Source of the DNA: JANQKX01 sp039028695
GTDB taxonomy: Bacteria > Pseudomonadota > Alphaproteobacteria > Kiloniellales > Kiloniellaceae
Assembly (NCBI GenBank): GCA_039028695.1
Contig: JBCCHN010000007.1
Coordinates: 19,199-83,198 of the forward strand
DNA length: 64,000 bases
Direction: 5' to 3'
The notes under the pieces were generated by a model, which saw only the letters and a list, made by a program, of their open reading frames with translations, was not told the DNA's origin and did no database searches. Positions 25,544 through 34,791 of the stretch are shown piece by piece (within the stretch, counting starts at the first letter, position 1; every line of letters begins with the position of its first letter). A program made the position numbers and the translations under genes.

Positions 25544-26793
25544 AGCCTCGAGGAAGACAGCAGGCCCCGAAATCCAGCAAAATCGAATCGAAAAGCCAAG
25601 ATCAGGGCCAGGCAAAAGGCCACGGCCGTAATTCCGCCAAAAATTGGTACCGCAAGCCCCCAGCCGCCGAAATACTTGAAAGCTTCCGCCAGGAGGACCG
25701 GGCCAGCCAGAACACCGATATTTCGGCCGGTTAGGACTAAGGCGAAGGCCCGCGCCACCGAGACGCCTTGACCCACTATGGCGCTAGGCAAGGCAAAAAG
25801 GCAGGTCGGGACGATACCGCCGCTTACCCCGTAAAGAACCAGGGAAAAAACCCCCAGTGACGCCGAGTTGGTAAACGGTAGCAACAGCCAGCATCCAACC
25901 TGACCGGCCAAGCCCACAATCAACAGCCATCGCAAAGCCAATCCGATGCGCAACAAGGTGCCCGTCAATACACAAAACAATCCGACAAAGACAACTGGTA
26001 TCAAATAGCCGACCAAGGCTGAAGTTAGCTCCAATCCATGTTGGTCAACCAAATATTCGGGCAGCCAGGTCATGTAGGCGAAGTACTGACAGGACCACAA
26101 CATGAAAACCGCCCCACCCAATATCAGCGCACGCTTTTGATAGGTAGTGACCTCCGCATCAATTGCTGGTGGCGAGGTCTTGGCCTCGCTCTTTTCGAGT
26201 TTTGCAGTCCCAGCCTTTAGCAGGATTGGCTGACGCCAGCGCAGGCAAACTGTCCACAGTAACAAGCCCACTGCGCCAGCGATGGAAATCCACCACAAGA
26301 ATCGCCAGTCGAAATGCAAAAGGGCCAGCGGGGCCAATAAAGTTGCCGAAATCTGACCCACGGGGATCCAGGTCGCGGTCAGCCCGATGATAAGTGGCAG
26401 AGCTTTAGGCGACGCATTGCGATTGGCAAGAACCGGCCCGGCAATGGCCAAAACCGAAAAGGCAATACCCTCAAGTCCACGGCTCAACAAGACGACCATC
26501 CCAGATTCTGGACGCCATAACGCGAGTGCGTTGCCGACTACAAAAAGGACCATCGCCCCATAAAGGAGACCTATTGGGCCCCTTCGTTCAATCGCTTTTC
26601 CCAAGGCGAGTGACAATACCAGGCCAACGGCTGCATAGATGGACATGAACCCACCCGCCAGAGTGAGGTCATAACCATACAAATTCAACATTTCCGGCAA
26701 CACGACAGGCAATTTGAACTGTTGAAAGGCCGCAAAATAGGCGATCGTCAATCCAAAAAAGATGCCGTTTATGTGCGACTTGGGCGCTGACAT
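25540..26793 (-). CDS. MFS transporter
   Basis: Inner-membrane permease of about 417 aa with 12 predicted hydrophobic helices in two blocks of six, separated by a charged loop (KAGTAKLEKSEAKTSPPAIDAE region). The loop after helix 2 (GKAIERRGPIGLLYG) matches the MFS G-x-x-x-D/E-R-x-G-R/P pattern. Substrate not deducible. Start ambiguous between GTG 26802 and ATG 26793. Confidence 0.82.
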   Translation of the reverse strand: MSAPKSHINGIFFGLTIAYFAAFQQFKLPVVLPEMLNLYGYDLTLAGGFMSIYAAVGLVLSLALGKAIERRGPIGLLYGAMVLFVVGNALALWRPESGMVVLLSRGLEGIAFSVLAIAGPVLANRNASPKALPLIIGLTATWIPVGQISATLLAPLALLHFDWRFLWWISIAGAVGLLLWTVCLRWRQPILLKAGTAKLEKSEAKTSPPAIDAEVTTYQKRALILGGAVFMLWSCQYFAYMTWLPEYLVDQHGLELTSALVGYLIPVVFVGLFCVLTGTLLRIGLALRWLLIVGLAGQVGCWLLLPFTNSASLGVFSLVLYGVSGGIVPTCLFALPSAIVGQGVSVARAFALVLTGRNIGVLAGPVLLAEAFKYFGGWGLAVPIFGGITAVAFCLALILAFRFDFAGFRGLLSSSRL

Positions 26794-27002
26794 TCGCTCC
26801 ACATCTATAAAAATTGCGCAAGCTAACCGGACTGGGCAAGAGTGCCGTAAGCTGTGAGCCTATAGCTTTTCTTGGAGATCGGGGCAAACAATGGCGATGT
26901 TGTGGTTAATAGGCCGGCAATTTCCCGGAAAGTCCGGAAATTGAACGAATTTTCCTTTGGGCACGGCCAATATATGACTAAATTGTTTAGAAGGGCCGTG
27001 GC

Positions 27003-27848
27003 TTGGAGCTCACTTTGGGTGAAAAGAACGAATTTTTTGTGCGATTTTGGGGTGTTCGCGGATCGATCTCCTGTCCCGGCGAGGACCATCGCCGATATGG
27101 CGGAAACACCTCTTGTTTGGAGGTTCGATGCGGCAAAAAGCTGATGATCTTCGATGCAGGCAGTGGTCTGCGCGCCTTGGGTCAGGAATTATGCGGGCAA
27201 AACGGGCTGGATATCGATCTTTTTTTCACCCATAGCCACCACGATCATATGGTCGGCCTGCCGTTTTTTGGCCCCCTCTTCAACACCCGTAACCGGGTCC
27301 GCCTGTGGGCGGGGCATCTGCAGCCGGATCGCAGCCTGCACGATGTTCTCAATCAATTCATGAGTCCGCCCCTTTTTCCCGTTCCGCCAAAAATATTTTG
27401 TGCCAATGTGTCCTTTCATGATTTTTCGGCAGGCGAGACCTTGACCCCCATCCCAGACGTTATGGTGCGTACGGCTGCGCTGAACCATCCCAACGGGGCC
27501 ACGGGATACCGAATCGATTTCGACGGCCATGCTATTTGTTATGTGACGGACACCGAGCACGTGCCCGGCAAGCCCGACCAGAACATTTTAGATCTCGTGC
27601 ACGGCGCGGATTACATGATCTACGACTCTACCTACACCGACGAGGAGTTCCCCCAATATATCTCATGGGGCCACTCCACCTGGCAGGAAGGTCTGCGCCT
27701 CTGCGAGGCCGCGTCGGTCGACAAACTGGTAATCTTTCATCACGATCCCAGTCATAACGACACCTTCATGGACCAAGTGGCGAAGGAAGCGGAGGCGGCG
27801 CGGCCCGGCACCTTGGTTGCCCGTGAAGGGATGGTATTGCGACCGTGA
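27003..27848 (+). CDS. MBL-fold metallo-hydrolase
   Basis: 281-residue beta-lactamase-fold enzyme. The metal motif THSHHDHMVGLPFF is intact, with a preceding FDAGSGLR and later NHPNG, CYVTDTEH and FHHDPSH elements completing a di-metal site. Members act on phosphodiesters, thioesters or lactones; the sequence resembles the RNase Z / PhnP-type cyclic-phosphodiesterase branch more than glyoxalase II. Likely start is TTG 27003 with AGAAGGG upstream. Its stop overlaps the GTG start of the next gene (GTGA), so the two are co-translated. Confidence 0.82.
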   Translation: MELTLGEKNEFFVRFWGVRGSISCPGEDHRRYGGNTSCLEVRCGKKLMIFDAGSGLRALGQELCGQNGLDIDLFFTHSHHDHMVGLPFFGPLFNTRNRVRLWAGHLQPDRSLHDVLNQFMSPPLFPVPPKIFCANVSFHDFSAGETLTPIPDVMVRTAALNHPNGATGYRIDFDGHAICYVTDTEHVPGKPDQNILDLVHGADYMIYDSTYTDEEFPQYISWGHSTWQEGLRLCEAASVDKLVIFHHDPSHNDTFMDQVAKEAEAARPGTLVAREGMVLRP

Positions 27849-28780
27849 CCCAGACGACGCGGCGCCCGGTCGAACATCAAGTTGTGGCCGGAGAGTCGCC
27901 TGTGATTCCGAAGATTGACATTGTGAGGCAGCGGCTTCGACGGGCCTGGTTTGGATTTCTGACCTTATCGGGATTGGGCCGCCGCGGGTTTTTCATCCCC
28001 CATCGTTATGCGGAGGCCCTTCCGGAGGCTGGTTTTGCCCCGAGATACGAGGCTGTCGAAGAGCTATTCGCCCATTCGCATCAGCAGTTCAAGGAAGTGC
28101 TCGACGATATTCAATCGGTCGCGGACGACCTGCGCGCCATCGGCTCGGCGCCACCGCCGGCCCCGCGCTGGCATCAAGGTTGGTTTCCACGTCTGGACGC
28201 AGCGGCAGCATACGCGCTCGTGCGTCGCTACGGCCCGCGGCGCATTGTCGAGGTGGGCTCAGGACATTCAACCCGCTTTATCGCAAGCGCCATTGAAAGG
28301 GGTGAGATCAACTGTAAGATTACCGCGATTGACCCAGCACCGCGCGCCGATATCGACAAGCTACCCGTTACCTTGCTTCGTACGACATTGCAACAAGCGG
28401 GAACCGCGCCCTTTGAGGGCCTGGTTAGCGGCGACTTCGTGATGGTGGATTCAAGCCATATCCTGATGCCGGGGAGCGACGTGGATTTTCTGTTAGGCCG
28501 GATCCTGCCCCTTTTGCCCGCAGGTGTTCTGCTCCAGGTCCACGATATTTTTCTTCCTGATGATTATCCGGCCCATTGGGGGTGGCGGGCCTATAACGAA
28601 CAACAGGGTATTTTGCCGTTGCTGTGGTCTGGAAACTGGGAAATCGTTTTTGCCAGCCACTATGTGGCGACCCGGATGAGCAAAACTCTGGAAGGGAGTC
28701 TTTTGGCGGAGATCACAAAGCCGATCGATGCCGTCGAATCGTCTCTTTGGCTTCGTCGAAAGGAACCTCCAGCCCAGTGA
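27845..28780 (+). CDS. Class I SAM-dependent methyltransferase
   Basis: 311-residue Rossmann methyltransferase of the Methyltransf_24 type. SAM motif I is IVEVGSGHSTRFIASAI, followed by KITAIDPAP (acidic end of strand 2), FVMVDSSHI (motif II) and LLQVHDIFLPDDYP. The N-terminal ~100 residues form an extra helical region. GTG start at 27845 overlaps the MBL gene stop by four bases. Substrate unknown; the GSGHST/HDIF pattern is frequent in methyltransferases near glycan genes. Confidence 0.8.
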   Translation: MTQTTRRPVEHQVVAGESPVIPKIDIVRQRLRRAWFGFLTLSGLGRRGFFIPHRYAEALPEAGFAPRYEAVEELFAHSHQQFKEVLDDIQSVADDLRAIGSAPPPAPRWHQGWFPRLDAAAAYALVRRYGPRRIVEVGSGHSTRFIASAIERGEINCKITAIDPAPRADIDKLPVTLLRTTLQQAGTAPFEGLVSGDFVMVDSSHILMPGSDVDFLLGRILPLLPAGVLLQVHDIFLPDDYPAHWGWRAYNEQQGILPLLWSGNWEIVFASHYVATRMSKTLEGSLLAEITKPIDAVESSLWLRRKEPPAQ

Positions 28781-29001
28781 TTCAAGTTTTTCGGTGACTT
28801 ACCAAATTCAGTAACCTACCAGCCCCAGTAACATTCCAATCACAGCATTCTGAAGGCGTATCATCTCCAGCGATACCATATGTTCCATCAATTGTTTTAG
28901 GAATGCTCTCCTTGGTTAGCATCGGGGCGAAGAGCCATGATAGTCTTGTTCTCACTGACGAGAATGGGGCGCATTAGATTGGGAACGTAGGGACGAATTG
29001 A

Positions 29002-30327
29002 ATGTGGAAGTGGCTCCGAGGCGGCGTGGAACCAGACCTGCCAGAGCGGGTTCGAACGGCCATTCGCGACCAAGAAGACGCCACCGAGCGCTTGATCACC
29101 TGGGTCCAGTTGGGCGTGGTCTTGACCTTTGGCTCCCTCTACCTGGCCAGTCCGAAACCTAACATCCAATTCGACATCATTCCTTGGGCTTTGGCCATCT
29201 ATTTGGTCCTTACCCTGGTGCGCTTGGTTTGGTCTCATCGGGCCCATCTGCCCGACTGGTCCCTGGCGCTTTCCGTCTTGTTTGACATGTCCCTATTGAT
29301 GGCGCTGATTTGGAGTTTCCATCTGCGTTACGATCAACCGGCATCATTTTATTTGAAGGCCCCGACCCTTCTTTATGTTTTTATTTTCATTGCCTTAAGA
29401 GCTCTGCGCTTCGAGGCGCGCTTTGTCGTCTTGAGCGGAGTGGTAGCCTCGCTGGGCTGGGTCGTGCTTATGCTCTACGTGCTCTACGTGGACCCCAACG
29501 ACAACATGATGACCCGCGACTACATCGCTTATATGACCTCAAACACGATCCTGCTGGGCGCCGAATTCGACAAAATTATATCCATTCTCATGGTGACGGG
29601 AATTATTGCCGTGGCGATTTACCGGGCACGGCGACTATTGGTGCGGGCCATCACCGAACAAGCCGCCAGCCAAGAGCTCTCGCGCTTTTTCGCTCCCGAA
29701 GTGGCCGCCAAAATTAAGGGGTCCCATGAGCAAATACGCGCAGGTACGGGCGAAACTCGGGAAGCGGCCATCCTGAACCTGGACATGAGAGGCTTTACCC
29801 GCCTGGCCTCGGAGCTGCCGCCTAACGAGGCCATGAGCCTGCTGGCAGAATATCAAAAACACATGGTGCCGGCGATTCGAAAGCATGGGGGCAGCATCGA
29901 TAAGTTTCTAGGTGACGGCATCATGGCGACCTTCGGCGCATCCCAGCCTACCGAGACCTTTGCCCGTGACGCCCTTGAGGCGTTGGATGAAGCGATTGCG
30001 GCCGCAGCCGACTGGCAGGCTGAAAAACGCGACCAGGGCAAACCCTGCCCTGAAGTCAACGGGGCGGTAGCCACGGGGTCCATTATCTTCGGCGCCGTGG
30101 GCGATGAGGATCGACTGGAATACACCGTGATTGGCGACGCGGTTAACCTTTCGGCAAAACTTGAGAAACACAACAAGGATTTGGGCGTGCGCGCAATCTG
30201 TGACGGCAAGACTTTTGACTTGGCCACCGCACAGGGATATCAGCCAAGTAAAAATTTAAAATTTAATGATAATCAATTAGTTGCCGGTGTTTCTAAAGAT
30301 ATGACATTAGTTGTTCTTGCCGAATGA
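29002..30327 (+). CDS. Membrane class III adenylate cyclase
   Basis: 441-residue protein: about five to six transmembrane segments (33-208), a short linker containing SRFFAPEVAAKI, then a class III cyclase domain (255-441). Metal-binding Asp261 (NLDMRGFT) and Asp305 (KFLGDGI) are present; Lys301 and Asp379 fit ATP rather than GTP as substrate; Asn382 is present. The transition-state Arg four residues later is Lys386 (NLSAKLEKH), which is unusual. AGGGA precedes the ATG. A cyclic-nucleotide-binding protein is encoded 14 kb away in the glycan locus, a possible partner. Confidence 0.87.
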   Translation: MWKWLRGGVEPDLPERVRTAIRDQEDATERLITWVQLGVVLTFGSLYLASPKPNIQFDIIPWALAIYLVLTLVRLVWSHRAHLPDWSLALSVLFDMSLLMALIWSFHLRYDQPASFYLKAPTLLYVFIFIALRALRFEARFVVLSGVVASLGWVVLMLYVLYVDPNDNMMTRDYIAYMTSNTILLGAEFDKIISILMVTGIIAVAIYRARRLLVRAITEQAASQELSRFFAPEVAAKIKGSHEQIRAGTGETREAAILNLDMRGFTRLASELPPNEAMSLLAEYQKHMVPAIRKHGGSIDKFLGDGIMATFGASQPTETFARDALEALDEAIAAAADWQAEKRDQGKPCPEVNGAVATGSIIFGAVGDEDRLEYTVIGDAVNLSAKLEKHNKDLGVRAICDGKTFDLATAQGYQPSKNLKFNDNQLVAGVSKDMTLVVLAE

Positions 30328-30498
30328 TGCCGCCCGCCCCCGGGATGGGAAGTGCGATGCTTTCTTTTCCAAAACACCGATTCAGCCATGCTTTTTTGGT
30401 AAAGCTGCTTTGGCGGATTTGCATTTGAAAATTTGTGCCTTTGGGGCCAATTCTTCGTCAACAGACACAGCCACTCTTGCTTTTGAAGGAGCCGAGCG

Positions 30499-30576
30499 AT
30501 GACCACTTTCAACACTATTGGCCTTTCTTTCGTAGCTGCCGTTGGCGTCATGAGCCTGCTCTTGCTCGCCATCTAA
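30499..30576 (+). CDS. Small single-span membrane protein (25 aa)
   Basis: A 26-codon frame, ATG 30499 to TAA 30574-30576, with a near-consensus ribosome site GAAGGAG seven bases upstream. The product MTTFNTIGLSFVAAVGVMSL is followed by LLLAI, so almost the whole chain is one hydrophobic helix with a polar N-terminus. It is followed within 50 bases by a strong terminator, so it has the layout of a free-standing gene. It lies 170 bases past the cyclase and could be its partner, or a leader. No family recognised. Confidence 0.6.
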   Translation: MTTFNTIGLSFVAAVGVMSLLLLAI

Positions 30577-30625
30577 CCCAGACCGAGGAGGGGCAGCATT
30601 CCTCGACCTCTCTGATCTACTCCTG

Positions 30626-30666
30626 AAAAAGCGCGCCCGCCTGATCCGTTGGCCGGCGCGCTTTTT
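30626..30666. terminator. Strong bidirectional terminator
   Basis: AAAAAGCGCGCC (30626-30637) pairs perfectly with GGCGCGCTTTTT (30655-30666), a 12-bp arm counting the A/T flanks, with a 17-base loop. It works in both directions and separates the small membrane protein from the converging ABC importer operon that ends at 30696. Confidence 0.85.
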
Positions 30667-30695
30667 ATTTTGGGAGGCCGATCCGCCGAACGCGA

Positions 30696-31868
30696 TCATT
30701 TATAGGGATCGGCCGCATCTCTTAGGCCATCGCCGAAAAAGTTAAAGGCCAGAACCACCAAGATGACCGGGACACAGGGCAGCATAAGCCAAGGGTAAAG
30801 GGCTACGGCATTGATGTTCTGAGCCTCGCTGAGCAGCACGCCCCAGGAGGTTATGGGCGGCCGCAAGCCCAACCCCAAGAAAGACAAGGCGGTTTCCCCC
30901 AAGATCATGGCCGGAATAGCCAGGGTGGCCGAGGCGATGAGGTGGCTGGTGAAGCTGGGCAGCAGATGCCGCCCAATAATGCGCGCCGGCGAGGCCCCCA
31001 TAAGCTGCGCCGCCGTGGTAAAATCCTCCTCCCTTAAGGAGAGGATCTTCGAGCGCACCGCCCGTGCCAGGCCAGGCCAATCCAAGAGCCCCAATATGAC
31101 CGATATGCCCACAAAGACCCCGATGGGCGACCAGGTGGGCGGCAAGAGTGCCGAAAGGGTCATAAAGAGGGGTATTTCCGGGAAGGATCGAATGATCTCG
31201 ATGACCCGCTGAGTGATATTATCGACCCAGCCGCCGTAATAGCCTGCAATACCGCCGATGATCACACCGAGGACGAAGGAGATGGTCACCCCGATCAAAC
31301 CAATCGTCAGGGAGATGCGCGCGCCATAGATAATGCGGCTGAGCACGTCCCTGCCTAAGCGGTCCGTGCCGAAAAGGAAGAGATTGCCCTGCTCGGCCGG
31401 GCAAACGAGATGAAAATCACCCTCGATCAGGCCCCAGAACTTATACCCATCGCCCCGGCAAAAGAATCGGATCGGCTGGATCTTCTTTGGATTGGGTTCG
31501 TATTCGCGTTTTAAGTTCTCCAAATTAAGACTCGACTTATAGCCCAGAACATAGGGCCAGGTCAGCGCGCCGTCCTTGGTGATGTGGATCGACTGGGGCG
31601 GCGCGTAGATAAATTTGGAATTTCGCGTGTGCAGGTTATAGGGCGCGAGGACCTCGCAGAACACAATGGTCAAGTACAGCAGACCGATAAAATAGGCGGA
31701 GATCAGCGCCAGCTTATGACGCTTGAATTTCCAGTACATGATACGCCATTGCGAGGCCTGGTAATAACGCTCCTGCTCGGGCGTCAGTTGCTCAACCCGG
31801 TAAGGATCAAAGGGTGCCTTGTTGACGTAATGCTCCATGGCCCCTCTTTCGGTGGGTTTATCGCTCAT
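30696..31868 (-). CDS. Peptide/nickel-type ABC transporter permease (OppC-like)
   Basis: 390-residue permease of the Opp/Dpp family. Long N-terminal part with one membrane span and a periplasmic domain, then the core with GTDRLGRDVLSRIIYGARIS, and the EAA loop TTAAQLMGASPARIIGRHLLP that docks onto the ATPase. The C-terminal FNFFGDGLRDAADPYK is characteristic of OppC. It is the last gene of the four-gene run and overlaps oppB by four bases. The large soluble insert (about residues 70-150) is longer than in typical OppC. Substrate unknown. Confidence 0.87.
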   Translation of the reverse strand: MSDKPTERGAMEHYVNKAPFDPYRVEQLTPEQERYYQASQWRIMYWKFKRHKLALISAYFIGLLYLTIVFCEVLAPYNLHTRNSKFIYAPPQSIHITKDGALTWPYVLGYKSSLNLENLKREYEPNPKKIQPIRFFCRGDGYKFWGLIEGDFHLVCPAEQGNLFLFGTDRLGRDVLSRIIYGARISLTIGLIGVTISFVLGVIIGGIAGYYGGWVDNITQRVIEIIRSFPEIPLFMTLSALLPPTWSPIGVFVGISVILGLLDWPGLARAVRSKILSLREEDFTTAAQLMGASPARIIGRHLLPSFTSHLIASATLAIPAMILGETALSFLGLGLRPPITSWGVLLSEAQNINAVALYPWLMLPCVPVILVVLAFNFFGDGLRDAADPYK

Positions 31869-32863
31869 TTGGTTGCGCCTCCTCCCAGCCGGATGCGCGG
31901 GTCCAGCGCCGCCAAGGCCATATCCGACACAAAGACACCAATCACCACAAGGGTGGCCTCAAACATGAGGAAAGACCCGGCTAAGAACATGTCTTGGCTC
32001 TTGAGGGCATCCAGCAGCATGGCACCGGTCGTGGGCAAATCGAGCACCACCGACACCAGAACGGCGCCCGAGATGACCTGGGGCAAGACCATGCCGATGT
32101 CGGCTATGAAAGGATTGAGCGACAGGCGCAAGGGGTACTTGAGCAGCAAACGGATAGGCGATAGGCCTTTGGCCCGGGCGGTCACCACATATTGCTTTTG
32201 CAGCTCGTCCAAGAGATTGGCCCGCAGGCGCCGGATCATGGCCGCCGTGCCCGAGGTACCAATGACCACCACCGGCACCCATAGATGCTCGAGCACGGAA
32301 AGCACCTTGGGCCAAGACCAGGGCTGATCCACGAATTCCGGATCCATGAGCCCGCCGATTGAGGTCCCGAACCAGACGTTGGCCAGATACAGTAGGATGA
32401 GTGCCAGCAAGAAGTTGGGCGTGGCCAACCCCAAGAACCCGATAAAGGTTAGGGTATAGTCACCAATCGAATACTGGCGAACCGCCGAATAAACACCGAT
32501 CGGAAAAGACACCGCGTAGGTAAAGATAATCGTGGTCAGGGCAACAACAAAAGATAGCCACAAGCGGTTACCGATCACCACATTGACCGGCAATTGGTGC
32601 TCAAAGGAGTAGCCCAAATCCCCCTGTAGGAGACCGAAGGCCCAAATGGCGTACTGTTCATAAAGGGGCTTATCGAGCCCATATTGCTTGCGCAGAAATT
32701 CAATCTTATCCGGATCGACCTTTTCGCCCTGGGCCTGCAGCTCCGCGATGTGGGTTTCCAAATAATCGCCGGGCGGTAACTGGATAATGAAAAAGACCAC
32801 CATTGAAATGGCGATCAATGTGGGGATCATGCCCAAGATGCGATTGACGGTGTAGCGCAGCAT
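31865..32863 (-). CDS. Peptide/nickel-type ABC transporter permease (OppB-like)
   Basis: 332-residue permease. MLRYTVNRILGMIPTLIAIS at the N-terminus and the GDLGYSFEHQLPV motif are typical of OppB, as is the EAA loop YVVTARAKGLSPIRLLLKYPL. Six predicted helices. It begins five bases after the ATPase gene ends and pairs with the OppC-like protein to form the translocation channel. Confidence 0.88.
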   Translation of the reverse strand: MLRYTVNRILGMIPTLIAISMVVFFIIQLPPGDYLETHIAELQAQGEKVDPDKIEFLRKQYGLDKPLYEQYAIWAFGLLQGDLGYSFEHQLPVNVVIGNRLWLSFVVALTTIIFTYAVSFPIGVYSAVRQYSIGDYTLTFIGFLGLATPNFLLALILLYLANVWFGTSIGGLMDPEFVDQPWSWPKVLSVLEHLWVPVVVIGTSGTAAMIRRLRANLLDELQKQYVVTARAKGLSPIRLLLKYPLRLSLNPFIADIGMVLPQVISGAVLVSVVLDLPTTGAMLLDALKSQDMFLAGSFLMFEATLVVIGVFVSDMALAALDPRIRLGGGATK

Positions 32864-32868
32864 CGCTT

Positions 32869-34791
32869 CTAGACCTCCACCGCCACGGGGCCGGGCTCGC
32901 CACTAGCACGGACAAAATGACCCTCCTCCAGCTCGACCATTGTCAGATCGCGCTGCCCATCAACCCGATAAGGCTCGGGCCAGGCTGCCGGGTCGGATGC
33001 ACGCCCCTGCATCAAGGCCGTCAGGTCCAGGCGCTGCTGGGGATCGGGCTCGGGCACAGCTGCTAACAGTGCTTTGGTATAAGGATGAGTGGGATTTTTA
33101 AAGAGGGTCGCCCGCGGCGCCAACTCCACCAGGCGCCCGCGGCACATTACCGCGATACGATCGGCAATGTAATCGACCACGGCCAGATTATGGCTGATAA
33201 AGATATAGGTTAGCCCCAGGGAGTTTTGCAGATCTTTCAGCAGATTGAGAATCTGCGCCTGAATAGAGACATCCAGCGCGGACACAGGCTCGTCGCAAAT
33301 CAACAGCTCGGGTTTGAGCGCGAGCGCTCTTGCGATGCCGATACGCTGGCGTTGCCCGCCTGAAAAGCTGTGGGGATAGCGTCGCAGGTGGCGCCGATCC
33401 AGACCCACGAGGCCCATCAGCTCCTCGACCATGGCGGCCCGTTCGGCGGGGGTGCCGATGTCATGGATCACCAAAGGCTCGCTAATGATCTCAAAGACGC
33501 TCATGCGAGGATTTAATGAGGAAAAGGGGTCCTGGAACATGAACTGGATGCGCTGACGGAAATTGATCAGTTCCTTGCCTCGGAGAGACAGCAGGTCGAG
33601 CGCTTGGACCCCATCGTCGAAAACGATCCCACCGCTATCGGGGGTCAGAGCCCGCATAATCATTTTTGAGAGGGTGGTTTTTCCACAACCGCTTTCCCCG
33701 ACTAAGCCCAAGCATTCACCCCGGCGCACGGAAAAGCTGACATCGTCCACCGCCAGGATCTGCTCCTTCTCCCCAGCACCGAAAAGGCTCGATTTGCGAA
33801 TGGAAAAGCGCTTGGTCAAATGATCCACGGAAAGCAAGGGTCGCTCCGCTTGCTCTGTTGGTCTTGCTTTCCCGTCACCCCCGCTGGCACCCCCATTGGC
33901 ACCCCGCTCGGCCCACTGTTTGATGGTGTCCCCGTGCTGGATTTCTCGGATGGGAATTAGGCGCTCTCCAGGCTCCATATGAAAGCGCGGCACCGCGCGC
34001 AAAAGGGCTTTGAGGTAGGGATGTTCCGGGGCGCCGTATATCTGCTCCAAGGTACCCCGTTCCATAATCTCGCCGTGATACATGACCACGACTTCATCAG
34101 CCACATTCGCTACAACGCCCAAATCGTGGGTGATCATAAGCACGGCCATGCCCAGGGCATCGCGCAGTTCCTGCAGGAGCTTGAGGATTTGCGCCTGAAT
34201 GGTCACGTCCAAGGCCGTTGTGGGCTCGTCGGCGATCAGCAGCGCCGGACGGCAGATCAAGGCCATGGAAATCACCGCCCGCTGTCGCAAGCCACCAGAG
34301 AGTTCGAAAGGGTAAGTCTTCAGGGTCTTGGCCGGATCTGGAAAGCCCACGAGGCGCAGCATCTCCAGCATAATATCTTCGCTCTCCTCCGGGCGCACAT
34401 CACGATGCAGCTCCAAGGCCTCGCGAATTTGGTTGCCCACAGTGTGAACCGGCGAGAGCGCGGTCATGGGCTCCTGAAAAATGATGGAGATCCGCCCACC
34501 CCGGATGGACCGCATGGCCTGGCTGTTGGGGGGCAGCTGGGCAATATCGGTGATTTCTCCATGGGCCAGAGGATCCACAAAAAGAATTTCGCCCCGGGTG
34601 ATGGCGGCGCTCTTGGGCAAGATCCCCATGATGGCCTGGGAGATCACGGACTTGCCAGAACCAGATTCCCCTACCAGCGCCATGGTGGAACCGGATTTGA
34701 TGCGAAAATCCACCCCCCGGACCGCACGCAATTCCCCTTCGGGCAGATTAAAGGTGACGTGAAGGTCCTTTACCTGGAGCAAATCCGTCAC
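32869..34791 (-). CDS. Fused dual ATPase subunit (OppD-OppF) of peptide-type ABC transporter
   Basis: 640-residue protein with two complete ABC ATPase domains. Domain 1: Walker A VGESGSGKSV, signature LSGGLRQRA, Walker B LLIADEPTTALD. Domain 2: Walker A VGESGCGKTT, signature FSGGQRQRIGIARAL, Walker B LLICDEPVSALD. Both have the oligopeptide/dipeptide C-terminal extension (HPY-KALL-AVP). It couples ATP hydrolysis to uptake through the OppB and OppC proteins. It overlaps the preceding membrane-protein gene by four bases. No periplasmic binding protein gene is present in the operon. Confidence 0.9.
   Translation of the reverse strand: MTDLLQVKDLHVTFNLPEGELRAVRGVDFRIKSGSTMALVGESGSGKSVISQAIMGILPKSAAITRGEILFVDPLAHGEITDIAQLPPNSQAMRSIRGGRISIIFQEPMTALSPVHTVGNQIREALELHRDVRPEESEDIMLEMLRLVGFPDPAKTLKTYPFELSGGLRQRAVISMALICRPALLIADEPTTALDVTIQAQILKLLQELRDALGMAVLMITHDLGVVANVADEVVVMYHGEIMERGTLEQIYGAPEHPYLKALLRAVPRFHMEPGERLIPIREIQHGDTIKQWAERGANGGASGGDGKARPTEQAERPLLSVDHLTKRFSIRKSSLFGAGEKEQILAVDDVSFSVRRGECLGLVGESGCGKTTLSKMIMRALTPDSGGIVFDDGVQALDLLSLRGKELINFRQRIQFMFQDPFSSLNPRMSVFEIISEPLVIHDIGTPAERAAMVEELMGLVGLDRRHLRRYPHSFSGGQRQRIGIARALALKPELLICDEPVSALDVSIQAQILNLLKDLQNSLGLTYIFISHNLAVVDYIADRIAVMCRGRLVELAPRATLFKNPTHPYTKALLAAVPEPDPQQRLDLTALMQGRASDPAAWPEPYRVDGQRDLTMVELEEGHFVRASGEPGPVAVEV

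Noticed and set aside
28897..29247. Minus-strand 116-aa frame at the start of the cyclase gene
   Set aside because: Antisense shadow of the cyclase N-terminus with no ribosome site or recognisable domain.
30382..30699. Minus-strand 105-aa frame in the gap after the cyclase
   Set aside because: Basic, low-complexity product with no ribosome site; it runs through the bidirectional terminator and overlaps the better-supported small membrane gene on the other strand.
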